Below the pieces are notes generated by a model. The model made no database searches and was not told the DNA's origin. It saw nothing but the letters and a program-made list of their open reading frames with translations. From Neolentinus lepideus HHB14362 ss-1 (taxonomy: Eukaryota > Basidiomycota > Agaricomycetes > Gloeophyllales > Gloeophyllaceae): a DNA stretch of 64,000 nucleotides. Made by a program: the position numbers and the translations under genes. Location: contig KV425557.1 of the NCBI GenBank assembly GCA_001632425.1, positions 186,001-250,000 of the forward strand. Reading direction: 5' to 3'. This document shows, one piece after another, positions 50,017 to 60,846 of the stretch. Within the stretch, counting starts at the first letter, position 1; every line of letters starts with the position of its first letter.

Positions 50017-51238
50017 ATGTCTTTGTACTCTCATTCCAGTCAATACGGCCATCATGGCCGCCATCATCACAACTCCACATCATCTCAGCACAGCTATCGT
50101 GACCCGAGATATGCTCAACCACTAGTTGGCGGCTACGGAGGATATGGACCACCTCCTAACGCGGACCCGCAGTTATGGCAGTGGTTTTCGACCGTTGACA
50201 CGGACCGTTCAGGGCAGATATCTCTGAATGAACTGCAGGCCGCCCTTGTTAATGGTGAATGGTACTCGAGACTCACTCGCTGCGACTAATTTGACATGGG
50301 CGCTTTCCCCATGTGTCGTATGGCATCTCCAGGAAATTGGACCAGTAAGTGTTACTTTATGTTCATGAAAGCCGTTGAGAGGGTCCTACTCCTGTTATAA
50401 ACTTGCGTCTTGAATTTCAACCCGATTTGTGTGTGACTTGAGGGTTCTCGTACCCGAGGTCCACGGAGGCCCCTACTTTGGCGCGTCGGAGCTATTGGCT
50501 TGATCAGGATATTCTGAATGTTACATGACAGAATTTGACCTGGACACGGTCAAGATGCTTATGAACATGTTTGTGTGTTGGCTCCCACCTTTCCATGGCC
50601 GGTTTAGCCCCTGAGATTTAATGCTAGGATGCGGATAGAAGTGGAACCATCGGCTTTAACGGTATCTTTCATTTTACTACACAACTCATTTCAGCGGACT
50701 TACATGCTGCAAAGAGTTCGCTGGCTTGTGGAAATACATCGCTGATTGGCAGAACGTATTCCGGCACTTCGACAGAGACGGTTCTGGGTCCATAGAAGGA
50801 CATGAACTCTCTGAGGCGCTTCGGAGCTTCGGGTACAACCTGTCTCCGAGGCTTTTGCAGCTGATTGAGCTGAAGTACGGTGCGGAGAATTATCACGAAT
50901 TATGCGCTGGAGGATGATTTACCTGGTTAATCTTCGGGATTTGCAGCTACCGGACCTGCTTCAGGCTATGCTCCCCCAGCAGGCATCTCTTTTGACCGAT
51001 TCGTCCGAGCATGTGTGGTTGTAAAATCTTTGACCGAAGCCTTCCAACAGTGAGTGAGCTGTGCACCTCGGTCCCGCATTCCACATATGCAAACTGAGTA
51101 AAACTTGATATCAGGCTCGATACGGATCGGGATGGATGGATCCAAGTTAGCTACCAGCAGTTTATGGAGGTGAGATCGGAGCTACCATTTTGAGAACGCA
51201 AATCTGAAGTGTTGCAGATGTTCTTGAGAGCGCCGTAA
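50017..51238 (+). CDS. PEF1: Penta-EF-hand calcium-binding protein (ALG-2/peflin type)
   Basis: Exons 50017-50254, 50333-50344, 50532-50572, 50628-50661, 50715-50879, 50947-51049, 51115-51169 and 51218-51238 sum to 222 residues. A His/Ser/Gly/Tyr-rich head precedes five EF-hands. EF1 is DTDRSGQISLNELQ, EF2 DADRSGTIGFNEF, EF3 DRDGSGSIEGHELSEAL, a fourth is degenerate, and EF5 is DTDRDGWIQVSYQQF with the dimerising end. This is the PEF family (human PDCD6/peflin, yeast Pef1), which couples calcium to membrane and budding events. Exon 2 is only 12 nt and encodes G-N-W-T between EF1 and EF2. Confidence 0.93.
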
Positions 51239-51724
51239 ATATCGACCTACAAACAAACGTCCTGCTTGTCATTGCTGCTGTCTTGTAATATGCTGTTGTA
51301 TGTATACGACTTTGTACTATACTCGGAGATTGTGTGTCTTGTTTGAACCATATTGGTAAATGTGTAGCTAGACCTAGACTTGCCGCGGGCGCGCTAGACG
51401 AGCAGAAGAATGATGGTTGTATATGGACCGAGTCTATATGATCGACGGGATGTTCTGTCATAGACGCCGCTTCCCCTCGTATGTGCGTTTTACGAGTCTC
51501 GTTTACTGGGCTCGAGGATGCAAACCCGCGTCCGCAGCCGACCGAACCCTATTTAGAGAGGTCTCTGCACGGATGCAATCACGTGTAATTACGGTGGCCC
51601 CTCTATTGCTGGGGTACCGGTAATGTTACCCCGCGGGGTGTGATATTCCTTGCATCAAACACTGCGTGCCTCTCTGCCCACTCTCTATCAACGACCTTTC
51701 TCTTGCAGGTGGTAGACCCTCACA
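51239..51724. other. Intergenic, PEF 3' side and acyl-CoA synthetase promoter
   Basis: No gene. It carries the PEF 3' end and the upstream region of the acyl-CoA synthetase; both genes are on the plus strand. Confidence 0.5.
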
Positions 51725-54642
51725 ATGTCTTTGAACAAGCAGATTCCCTTCCCCCCATTGGACTTGAAACACCAGTCTGTCGAAGTCCCAGGGACGAAGA
51801 GGGCGGGGCAAACTGGTCCGTACACCATTTCCCTGAGCGATTTGTACTTGCGTTGGCTGATGATGTTCATCGCGATCAACAGGTCATTACCGTAACGGTA
51901 TGTGATGAAACGCTATCGTGGCGCGTGGAGGATCTGACGTCGCGTAGGATGCTGGGGTCTCATCCCTATCGGTGCTGAGCCCAACCGCCTCAGCACTCTT
52001 CTCGATCTCTTCAACACTGGTTACGCGCTCTCGAAGGACCTCCCATTCCTTGGGTACCGACCAAAACTCGCGGAGAATGAGTTCGCCAAACAGTATGTCT
52101 GGCAGACGTATGCCGAGGTGGACGTGAGGAGGCGGTCAATTGGAAGTGCCCTCCACGCTCTTTTTCAGAAGGGTGTTCTGGGAGGCGGTGACATGGAGAC
52201 GGTCGGAATATGGAGTCAGAACAGACCTGGTTCGCGTGATGCGTCTCGAATGGATTGCCGTCAACTGACATTTTCATTACTCTGTCCCAAGAATGGCAAG
52301 TCATTGACCTTGCACTGCATGCATACAAGAAAGTAGGGGTCAGTTTGTACGATACGTTAGGTCGGGACTCCGTGGGTACGTGTCCTGTTACTTGTATCGG
52401 ATCACCGTCTTACCATTTCACCAGAATACATGTATGTATACGTGATTTTATCTATTGTGCGGTCTCACAACTGCGTGCAGCATTCGCCATGCGCACTTGA
52501 CCGTTATATTCGCAACATGGCAGCATATACCCACTCTTTTGAAGCTCGCACCTAGCCTCTCATCTATCTTGAAACTGATAGTCTGCATTGACGACATCCC
52601 TCCGAAGGCCAAGTTCGTACTATCTTCGTGGGCTGAACTGCAGAAAGTGCAGATCAAAGAACTCCGTGAACGTAAGTATCCCATGAGTGATGCACTCCAA
52701 TTCACATTTGTGACGTTCTTCAGTCGAGGTGGAAGGCAAATCATGCTTGATCGAGCCATTTTCGGTAACTCCAGATGTCATAGCTTCGTTATGTTACACT
52801 TCGGTAAGTCAAAGTTGGAATTCATTACATGGATTGTTGCACTGAAGATCTATGTCCAGGGCACAACAAGCACCCCAAAGGGTTAGTCCGATATGCACTA
52901 TAATTGTTCTTGAAATAATAGGTATTCTAGGTGCTGCCTTGACACATGGCAATTTGGCTAGTGCTGTCGACTCGTGTCTGCACGGAACTGGCTTTGACAC
53001 CCGCGGTGTTTTGCTATCCTATCTCCCTCTAGCTCATATATACGAGGTAATTGTGATCTAGGCTGAGTTGATTTATAATCTGACATCAGACGCAGAGGAT
53101 CGCCGAACTGCTCATAATCACCATAGGAGGATGCATTGGCTACTTCACTGGTGATCCCCTGAGACTGCTTGAAGACGCTCAGCTCCTGAAACCAAATTAC
53201 TTCCCCTCAGTACCCCGAGTACTAAACCGGGTGTACCAGTCGGCTATGGTCGCAGGCAGTGCTCCAGGGTTGAGAGGCAAGCTTTTCAGCAAAGCTGTGG
53301 AGACCAAGCTACACAGACTCAGAACAACTGGTATTAATACCCATCTGTTCTGGGACCGGCTTGTCTTCAAGAAGGTGAGACCTTGGGATGTAGGTCGTCT
53401 TTACTTCGTAGGGCTCATCTTCGTGTTTAGGTGGGTGCTGTGCTAGGCGGTAATCTGAAGATGGTTTCTTGTGGGTCCGCGCCTATATCTCCTGAGGTGA
53501 TGGACTTCTTGAAGATTGCCCTTGCCTGTGACGTTGTTGAAGGTAATCTCTATATTTTACAAATTGTTGCGATGCTGACGGATACTCTAGGGTATGATAG
53601 TTACCCGTAAATCAAGACTGAGGGTGAAGCTGATGCATGATTTACAGATACGGCATGACGGAAAACGGTGCGACATGTAGTCGTGTATGGCCGAACGACC
53701 CCACTTCGAGCGGCACCGTTGGCCCTCCTCAGCCCTGCAACGAGGTCAAGCTTGTCGATGTACCTACCATGGGATACAGCGCAGAGGATAAGCCTAATCC
53801 ACGGGGTGAACTGTGCGTGCGGGGCCCTAACTGTTTCTCGGGCTACTATAAGGGTATGTCCCGTGCTGCTGAAGCAAATCTGTGCATTGAAGCCCCACTT
53901 GCAGATGAAAAGAACACGAAAGAAGCCTTGGATGATGAAGGCTGGCTGCATACAGGCGATGTTGCCGCTATCGACGAATGTGGTCGGATCAAAATAATTG
54001 ATCGTGTCAAGGTAGGTTCTACAGACACGCCGAAGAACCCCGACTAATATCTTATATAGAACATTATGAAACTCGCCCAAGGCGAATACGTTGCTCTAGA
54101 GAAGATTGAAAATCTTTATGCCGCATGCCCTCTCGTTGCTCAAGTATATGTGCACGGGGATTCTTTACAATCATACCTGATTGGGGTTATTGTGCCCGAT
54201 CCAGTACAGCTTGCCTCGCTTGCTTCTAATGTTACCGGAAAGAAAGTTTCTCCAGAAGACCGACTAGCTCTGGACAACGCCGTTAGGGACGAAAAAGTTG
54301 CCTCTGCTCTCCTCAGCTCATTGGACGTCGAGGCGCAAAGGAATGCTCTGAAAGGGTGAGTGAACGTATTATAGACTTGGGAATCAGTCTAACCTCATTC
54401 TTATAGATTTGAATGCTTGAAGCGTATTCACGTTGCTTTGGACCCCTTCACAGTTGAGGACGGTACTTTGACACCTACGCTTAAGATTAAGCGGTCAGTT
54501 CACTTCCTAAATCGTCCTGTTCCTTGGTTCTGAATGCTAGTCTGTCATACCTAGGAAGGACGCATACAACAAGTTCAAGCGCGAGCTCGACGCCCTGTAT
54601 GCCTTGGGCGAACCTAATCCGGGACGGCCTTCAAAGCTCTAG
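51725..54642 (+). CDS. Long-chain acyl-CoA synthetase with peroxisomal SKL end
   Basis: Activates fatty acids to acyl-CoA using ATP. Exons, each length checked for phase: 51725-51815, 51883-51897, 51948-52229, 52292-52375, 52425-52431, 52481-52671, 52724-52803, 52860-52881, 52931-53046, 53096-53374, 53431-53542, 53591, 53648-53853, 53905-54011, 54060-54355, 54407-54493, 54555-54642. They total 687 residues. The AMP-binding P-loop is YTSGTTSTPKG (residues 248-258); later motifs are YLPLAHIYE, EGYGMTENG, GYYKDEKNTKEALDDEGW-LHTGD and KLAQGEYVALEKIE. The protein ends PSKL, a PTS1 signal, so beta-oxidation in peroxisomes is the likely role. Exons of 7 and 15 nt, and an apparent 1-nt exon at 53591, are needed for conserved residues. 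The 51-nt intron 53854-53904 lacks a stop and keeps frame if retained. Confidence 0.93.
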
Positions 54643-55381
54643 AGGTTCTAACATGCTCATGCATGCCTGTCAAGTCGGCGGGACGGCACAATGCGTCGTA
54701 ACTACTTTACTCGTCTTCGTCAAAACACTAGGACTGCTGTAATTTTATGTCTTTCTGAATTAGCTCGTGGAAATAGAGCTACTATTGGTCGAGATCTCGA
54801 CCTCGCCCTTACCGTTCTGAATCCGTATTGGCCTCGACGATTGTACTGTCTTCCCGCATATATTAGTTTCACTTGAGTATCGCCATGACACGCTGTCGTC
54901 TCATGAGGTGGGGCGCGATAGCACGAGATGCGCAGACACCACCGGATGAGAACGCATTTCTTCCCGTTGTTATCGCGCTTTGGGCGCATACACAGCGAGT
55001 CGTAAATGCTGCGGGCCTCGGGAATTCTGCTTGAGAGTTCCAGAATAGCTAGCTCACCGAATCCGACGTATGTAAACTAGGTGTTGCGGTGAGCTGTGGA
55101 CGGTACGTAACATCGCTGACGCCAGTGATGCCGCTCAGACCGGACTGTCTCTTTACTATAGTCAACATCAGTAACATGTATCCGCTGCTGATTTGCCTTG
55201 TTGAAAGTGGTTATCGATACAGTTTTTCTTTGTGCTACACGCATCTAGAGGGTGGACCTAACAGTCAATGTATCTTGTTATACGTTCTGAATGGATACCT
55301 ACATACTCTTTTATTCCTGTAATTTTACCATCCCCTGTTGGCCAAACGGCCACCCTTCATATCAGGCTCGCTAAACAGTTC
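54643..55381. other. Intergenic between convergent ACS and SNZ
   Basis: No gene; both neighbours end here. Confidence 0.5.
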
Positions 55382-56931
55382 TTAGTCAGTGATCGGACAT
55401 GTATAATCAATTCTCGCCACTGACATGTTCAAGCCCACCATTGCCGCTCCAAGATCTCCGGAGATCTGTCGCGAAACCATAAGCAAAAGAATTCAGTTGC
55501 AAAGAGACATCTATATACCTCCGCAAGAATTTTAGGGTTGTTGTAGTGAGTGACCTGCGGAGAATTGAATGATCGCTCTGGAAACGAATAGGACTACGCA
55601 CAGCTTGTACGATCGCCTTCGCCCGTTTCGCAGGATCGCCGGACTGTGTATGCAATGTCAGGATATTATCGTCGCAGCATGACATGGCAAGATACTTACC
55701 TTAAAAATGCCCGAGCCGACGAAGACTAGAGCACAGCATTATATATACGCACCCTACTCAAGAAATCATGACTACTTACCACCGTCACATCCTAGCTGCA
55801 TCATTAAAGCAGCGTCCGCTGTGTGTCCCTTTAGAAGTCGAGTAATAATCTGGAAATCGGGAGTTGACCTTACCAGGCGTAGCAATACCTCCGGCCGCAA
55901 AATTGACAACTGGCAGACGCTTCAGGCGTGCGGTCTCTTTGAGCAAATGATATGGTGCGCCAATCTCCTTCGCAAATACGTATAGTTCCTCCTCATTCAT
56001 CACGCTAGCCTGCCTGATGGCACTCTGGACGTCGCGTGTGTGACGGACAGCCTCGACAACGTTCCCTGTCCCCGCCTCCCCCTTGGTGCGTACGAACGCT
56101 GCGCCCTCGGAGATGCGACGCAGCGCCTCGCCCAGATTACGCGCGCCACAAACAAAGGGCACCTTAAAGGCGTGCTTGTTTATGTGGTGTTCCTCGTCCG
56201 CAGGCGTGAGCACTTCGGATTCATCAATATAATCGACTCCCACCGCTTGAAGAATCTGGACGGCAATGACGACACTTTTTCGGTTATCAGGCAGAAAGAT
56301 AAAGGGCAGACCTGAGCCTCGACAAAGTGGCCAATGCGCACTTTCGCCATGACCGGTATCGTGACCGCTTCAATGATTTCCTTAATCATGGAAGGATCAC
56401 TCTATTCAGATGAATTCTTAGCATAGGAACAAAGAAGCTGGGACCTAATGATAGCGTTACCATTCGTGCAACTCCTCCCTCGGCCCGTATATCAGCGGGC
56501 ACGCGCTCTAAAGCCATGACAGCACAAGCTCCGGCCTCTTCAGCGATCCGAGCCTTAATTCCTCCCATCCATCAAAACATGTACAGATACGAGGTTTACG
56601 CGTCACGTACTTGCTCAGGGTTGACGACATCCATGATCACTCCACCCTAGACTCAAGGTCATTAATTCGCAAGGCATCCACCGCAATTGACTCACCTTGA
56701 GCATCTGGGCAAGACCCGACTTGACCTATAGCGCGGCGGTATGGATGTGTCACGTTATGTGAGATAAATGAATGAAAGACGAACACCAAAAGTGCCCGAG
56801 GCGCTGCTTCCTCCGTCTCTCAGTTCCTTCGACCGGGACGGTGCCACGGACGACAAGGACACGTTCCCGACGCTATGCGGAACAGGGGGCGTCGAAATCG
56901 AGGGTGTGCTAGTTCCAGTCGGCGTAGTCAT
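55382..56931 (-). CDS. SNZ1: Pyridoxal 5'-phosphate synthase subunit PdxS/Snz
   Basis: Lyase subunit of the glutaminase-dependent vitamin B6 pathway, which condenses ribose 5-phosphate, glyceraldehyde 3-phosphate and ammonia into PLP. The start at 56931 gives a Ser/Thr-rich head ending GTFG, then [94 protein letters not shown] and [14 protein letters not shown]. The closing part is [22 protein letters not shown] and [14 protein letters not shown]. It ends [10 protein letters not shown] with the stop at 55382-55384. At least eight introns; the first donor is GTTCGT, as in GLT1 intron 1 and the second intron of the carrier-like gene. The glutaminase partner (Sno/PdxT) is not next to it. Confidence 0.95.
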
Positions 56932-57826
56932 CGTTGCAGTCGAAGGAGAGCGGCAAATTTTCCAGCAATTTGCTTAAGGATTTAACTGACTCGGTGAAGA
57001 TGCACTGCTCGACTTGACCAACGACGAGATCTGCTGCCCGGATCTCGGCCGAAATCGAAGTGTCACCCGTTCCGGAGAACGTGCTGATCTTCGGAGGCCC
57101 GCCTGTGGCTGATATGGGCGGCAAACACTGCAACTACAACTGCTCGTAATGAGACGCATGCTGCTGTACTGTACCCTATACAGTGTGAACCATACACCGG
57201 TAACAGAGTGCATAGCCTGGTCCCGCAGCACACAACCGTGTGCAGTAGGGTTGCTAATGTGGAGTTCTCTTCGCTAAAGTTGGATCGTGATCAGAGTCTT
57301 CTGGACACTCTGGGCAGAAGCTCAAGCTTCAAGACTCAGGAAGACGAGCTAGCCGTGGATGACTTGTCTGATAGCATATATTTGTAGAGATTCTGGTAAA
57401 GCAGCCGCACCGCGCACCCACACCCACAACTGCCACCATACTGCGTTCATACAATCTTATCCGGAGATCATGGCGCAGTCGCGACCTGGCTGTCATGCTT
57501 TTCCATTCATTCAAAAGGAGACAATGGTTCCGAGAGGCGCCCACTATGGCCGGTTCTCTATGGCCGCCCATGTCGAGAAAAGTTCAGAGACGACGTAGAG
57601 TATGTACGTCTACGTAGGGAGGTAGGTCCCAGTGGAGGGAACGAAGAGAACTTCGGCGAAACAGCCAACCGCGAATATATTACACGGATCCTAAGTCGCG
57701 CGAAGTTATCTATCGTTACAGCGATCCAATCACGCCTCATCAACATTATAAATGTCGCACCTAAAGCGCGACTGGCCGGTCCAGATGGATGTCATGCATG
57801 GGGTATTGCATGGTGCGATTTTGATG
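56932..57826. other. Intergenic, SNZ promoter and mL49 3' side
   Basis: No supported gene in about 0.9 kb. Confidence 0.5.
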
Positions 57827-58290
57827 TTAGAAGCCTCTTTCTTGAAACCATTCAGTGACCCTTTGTTTTGACCGGCAGCCGGTGATGATCAGATGCTTCG
57901 AAGCCTTAACTTCGACGTGGAGTCTCGCGCCTTCAGGCGAATTCGGTGGAAACAGTGATTTCCTGAGATCATGTGCTAGGGCCTGTACAGTCATCATGGA
58001 TAACATTAGGTGAACGCGAATGCACAGGGCAGATATCAATGCAGCACCAAACGGCAACTCACGTTCACGTTCCCCTCTATATTTCGAATCAGAATCAGGT
58101 GTCTCCCACCAGCATTGCGAATATCTGTATATACAGGAATGGATCCCCGAGAGTTCCTTGGTAAAAAGTACGGGTATTGCACTGCCACTGGGGCTTGCTG
58201 TACGGGGGGTGTTGTTTTGACGACCTGCGAGTAGCAGCGTGCCCGCACCAACGGAGAAACGAACCGCCTGAACGACGCGACGCGCAACAT
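57827..58290 (-). CDS. IMG2: Mitochondrial large-subunit ribosomal protein mL49
   Basis: Exons 58290-58063 and 57982-57827, with an 80-nt phase-0 intron, give 127 residues. The N-terminus (MLRVASFRRFVSPLVRARCY) is a mitochondrial presequence. The body YPYFLPRNSRGSIPVYTDIR, GGRHLILIRNIEGNVN, ALAHDLRKSLF and the end RVTEWFQERGF match the mL49/Img2 family, which closes with a W-x-x-x-R-G-F type tail. It is a component of the mitoribosome, sharing the mitochondrial translation theme with IFM1. Confidence 0.92.
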
Positions 58291-58999
58291 TTGGGCAGGC
58301 TTCGTGTGCGTGAGGAGTGATCTGGCAAAATTAGCCCCGAGATTTCTTGGGCAATCAGCGTTCCTGGATGATAACTCACCCCGGGCTTGGGACAGTGGAG
58401 CTGGGACCAGAATGGCGCCTTGGGTTAATGTGTAGGAGGCTATTGACTCAGGTGTGGACAGCTGACGGCAGTTGTCGCCGGAAGCAGCGCGCAGAGGTAT
58501 GATATCGAAGAGAACTGCCTTTGACGGGAGAAGGAGTGATCGGAGTATGAAAGTTTATTTGAGTGTGGCGGGTAAGCGTAGGCGGTTGCTTTCGTGTTGC
58601 GCAGGTGAGTGATTTTTCTTTCTCACTGCTCCTAATTATTTTCGTGGACGTGTCGCACTAATTACCCTGCATAGATTCCCAACGTTCCTAGGCTGATTCA
58701 GATCGTGATTCCAGTTAGTTTCTCGGCCCTCGTCTGGGGCCTGCGGATGCTGTGATATCCGGTTATGGTGGCGCTGACCCTTAGAAACCCCATATAGGGC
58801 CTGCTTCCATGCATTTCTGCCGATATCCATGCGGCGGGGAGCGCGGCGTCCTGGATGAAATACATGCAACAGCCGTTACGTAGCTAGGGCTTCATATTCA
58901 TCTTCTTATCCGATCTCGGTGCGGCCATGCCACTTCTCTTTATAAAGGGCCCTCGGTCTCTCCTTCGACTCCCTCCAACTCCCATCTGTCTTCGCTACA
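58291..58999. other. Divergent intergenic region
   Basis: Between the starts of mL49 (-) and the gene at 59000 (+). No gene seen; a TATA box is listed next. Confidence 0.5.
58941..58946 (+). promoter_or_regulatory. TATA box of the gene at 59000
   Basis: TATAAA is 54-59 bp before the start codon at 59000. Confidence 0.6.
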
Positions 59000-59719
59000 A
59001 TGAACTGCTACTCTACTGGCGCTGGCAGCCATTCGACTCTTGTTAGTCCACTGGCAGGTCTCAACCTCGACGCGTTCCACCCTGATTGCACCAGTTATGC
59101 TCTTGGGCCGTACGCCACTCGCGGCGGTGCGTACTTTTATCAGCGCCCACAATACCTCTGTAGTTCCTACCAGTATCCCTGGGTGGGACCCTCCCAGCCC
59201 AAAGCGTCAGCGAACGCTCTTGATTATACATTGAACTGGAATTGGCCATGGGCACCCGCCATGAATCCGTTCATCGATGCATTGCCGCAAATAACATACA
59301 ACCCATTTGCTCCCCAGCAGTTTAATATGTCGGACATGAGTTGTACGTCCTCATCACGTTTTTCTGCCTTCTCGTACTAATTGCCATACCTAGCTCCACC
59401 CTCGCCGATAGATACGCCCGCTTCGGATTCACCATCGCCAGCGCCTCAGCGCATACCTTTACTCGCTCCTAAGCCGCTCCTGTACCATTCGCCGAAATTC
59501 CTGCAATTCGAGTTGCCCGATGAAGATGAGGATCTATCACACCCGCCTTATATCCGGCCAGCCAAGCGAAAGCGGGATGACGACGATGAGGGATCGCCAG
59601 AGGAGGGCCAGACAAAGCGGCAAGTATCGGAAGACGCATCCGCGACGTCGACGTGTCATCTCGCGTTAAGGCGCCAGTCCATCCCAAACATAATCGTCAG
59701 CGCCCGACGTCGACGTTGA
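59000..59719 (+). CDS. Uncharacterised protein, Tyr/Pro-rich head and basic-acidic tail
   Basis: Exons 59000-59342 and 59394-59719 (51-nt intron) give 222 residues. The first half is rich in Tyr, Trp, Pro, Asn and Gln (YQRPQYLCSSYQYPW, NWNWPWAPAMNPF), a low-complexity composition seen in disordered or prion-like domains. The second half is Pro/Ser-rich, then has FLQFELPDEDEDL, a nuclear-localisation-like PAKRKRDDDDE, and ends in a run of basic residues. No known domain. A nuclear regulatory role is plausible but inferred only from composition. The gene has its own TATA box. Confidence 0.65.
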
Positions 59720-60846
59720 CCATTAGTCGGACCTCGTTTCATCCGGTGCTCCGCATTGGCTTATCTGTCATATCTGTATTGTCAGTCCCATCTCAGATGA
59801 ACCCCCGTTTAAGGTTCTAACTGTTTCGAGATCAGCAGGTGTTATCAGCCCTGCATTTCCAGTGCATTCCCGATGAGCTGTTCTGGGTCGTCCAATGTGA
59901 CAAGGCCCGGCTCTTTTGGATACTCTGGGCATCATCATGTTCCACAAAGCCACAGGCGGCCGTCAACGTGTGGCATTATAGCTCCGGAGTAAATTGGCTG
60001 TACATAGGGCGTTCGCTGTTACGTGGATAACCATTGGTAAGCTTGGGAGACAGATCAACTGTGCCTGTAGCAGCATGTATACTCGCCCTGTCCAAGTGTT
60101 CTGGTGCCTCCGGCCAAGACTGAATGGCAGGCACTCCGGAACTCTGCGTATTAGACTAGGAAGGGACTTTGGGGTTGCAGATGACCATATACTGTATTTG
60201 TAGTAATAATAGTATCATACCGAGCGCTGTTGTCTAGTTTTTCTGATTCGTACCGTGTGATGGTGAAGTTTTCCATCCGAGGTCGCCCCAAGCTCCATGG
60301 TAGAAACTGGACGTACGATCCAGACGTGTGAGGGATAGCGTCCGCCGCTAGATATCGGCAAAACATATGGCGTCTTGCGTACACCGAATTACCCCATCTC
60401 GGTCTCAAACGCCTACAGTCGTGGAGTCGGGAACTCCACGTCATTGGAAACTCATGGATGTATGCCTCGACTGAAGCCGCATGAATGAGTGGATAACATT
60501 GTGCGCATCGGTTCCTAGTGACATTTCATATGAGGTATCCACTAGACTCCAAACGCTTCATGCCGTGTCGCAGAGATTGCACCAGGGTCATTCTCACAAG
60601 GCTCCGAGCAATCCGCATACCCACTGATTAACGCTGCGAACAGCTGATCACACGAAAACACAGTATAAGATGTATTGAAAGTGGAGAAACGAGAGCAGTC
60701 CAACGAGTAGCAAGAGCTATAAGTAGAAAAAGTCAAGACGTGCGTAGAAGAGGCAGTCGTACCACGTCGTACCCTAATATACTAAGAACCGGTCCGGCGC
60801 ATGGGTGTGTAAGGAGACGTTACGCATACAGTAAACACGAGGAACT
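59720..60846. other. Intergenic between convergent genes
   Basis: Both neighbours end here. Open frames such as 60151-60444 (-) have no recognisable motif. Confidence 0.5.

Noticed and set aside
53854..53904. Reading through as coding sequence (MSRAAEANLCIEAPLA)
   Set aside because: It has perfect GT...AG ends, and homologues read GYYKDEKNTKEALDDEGW without the insert.
55382..58290. Adjacent SNZ-SNO pair as in yeast
   Set aside because: The neighbour of SNZ is mL49; no glutaminase (PdxT/Sno) signature was found in the window.
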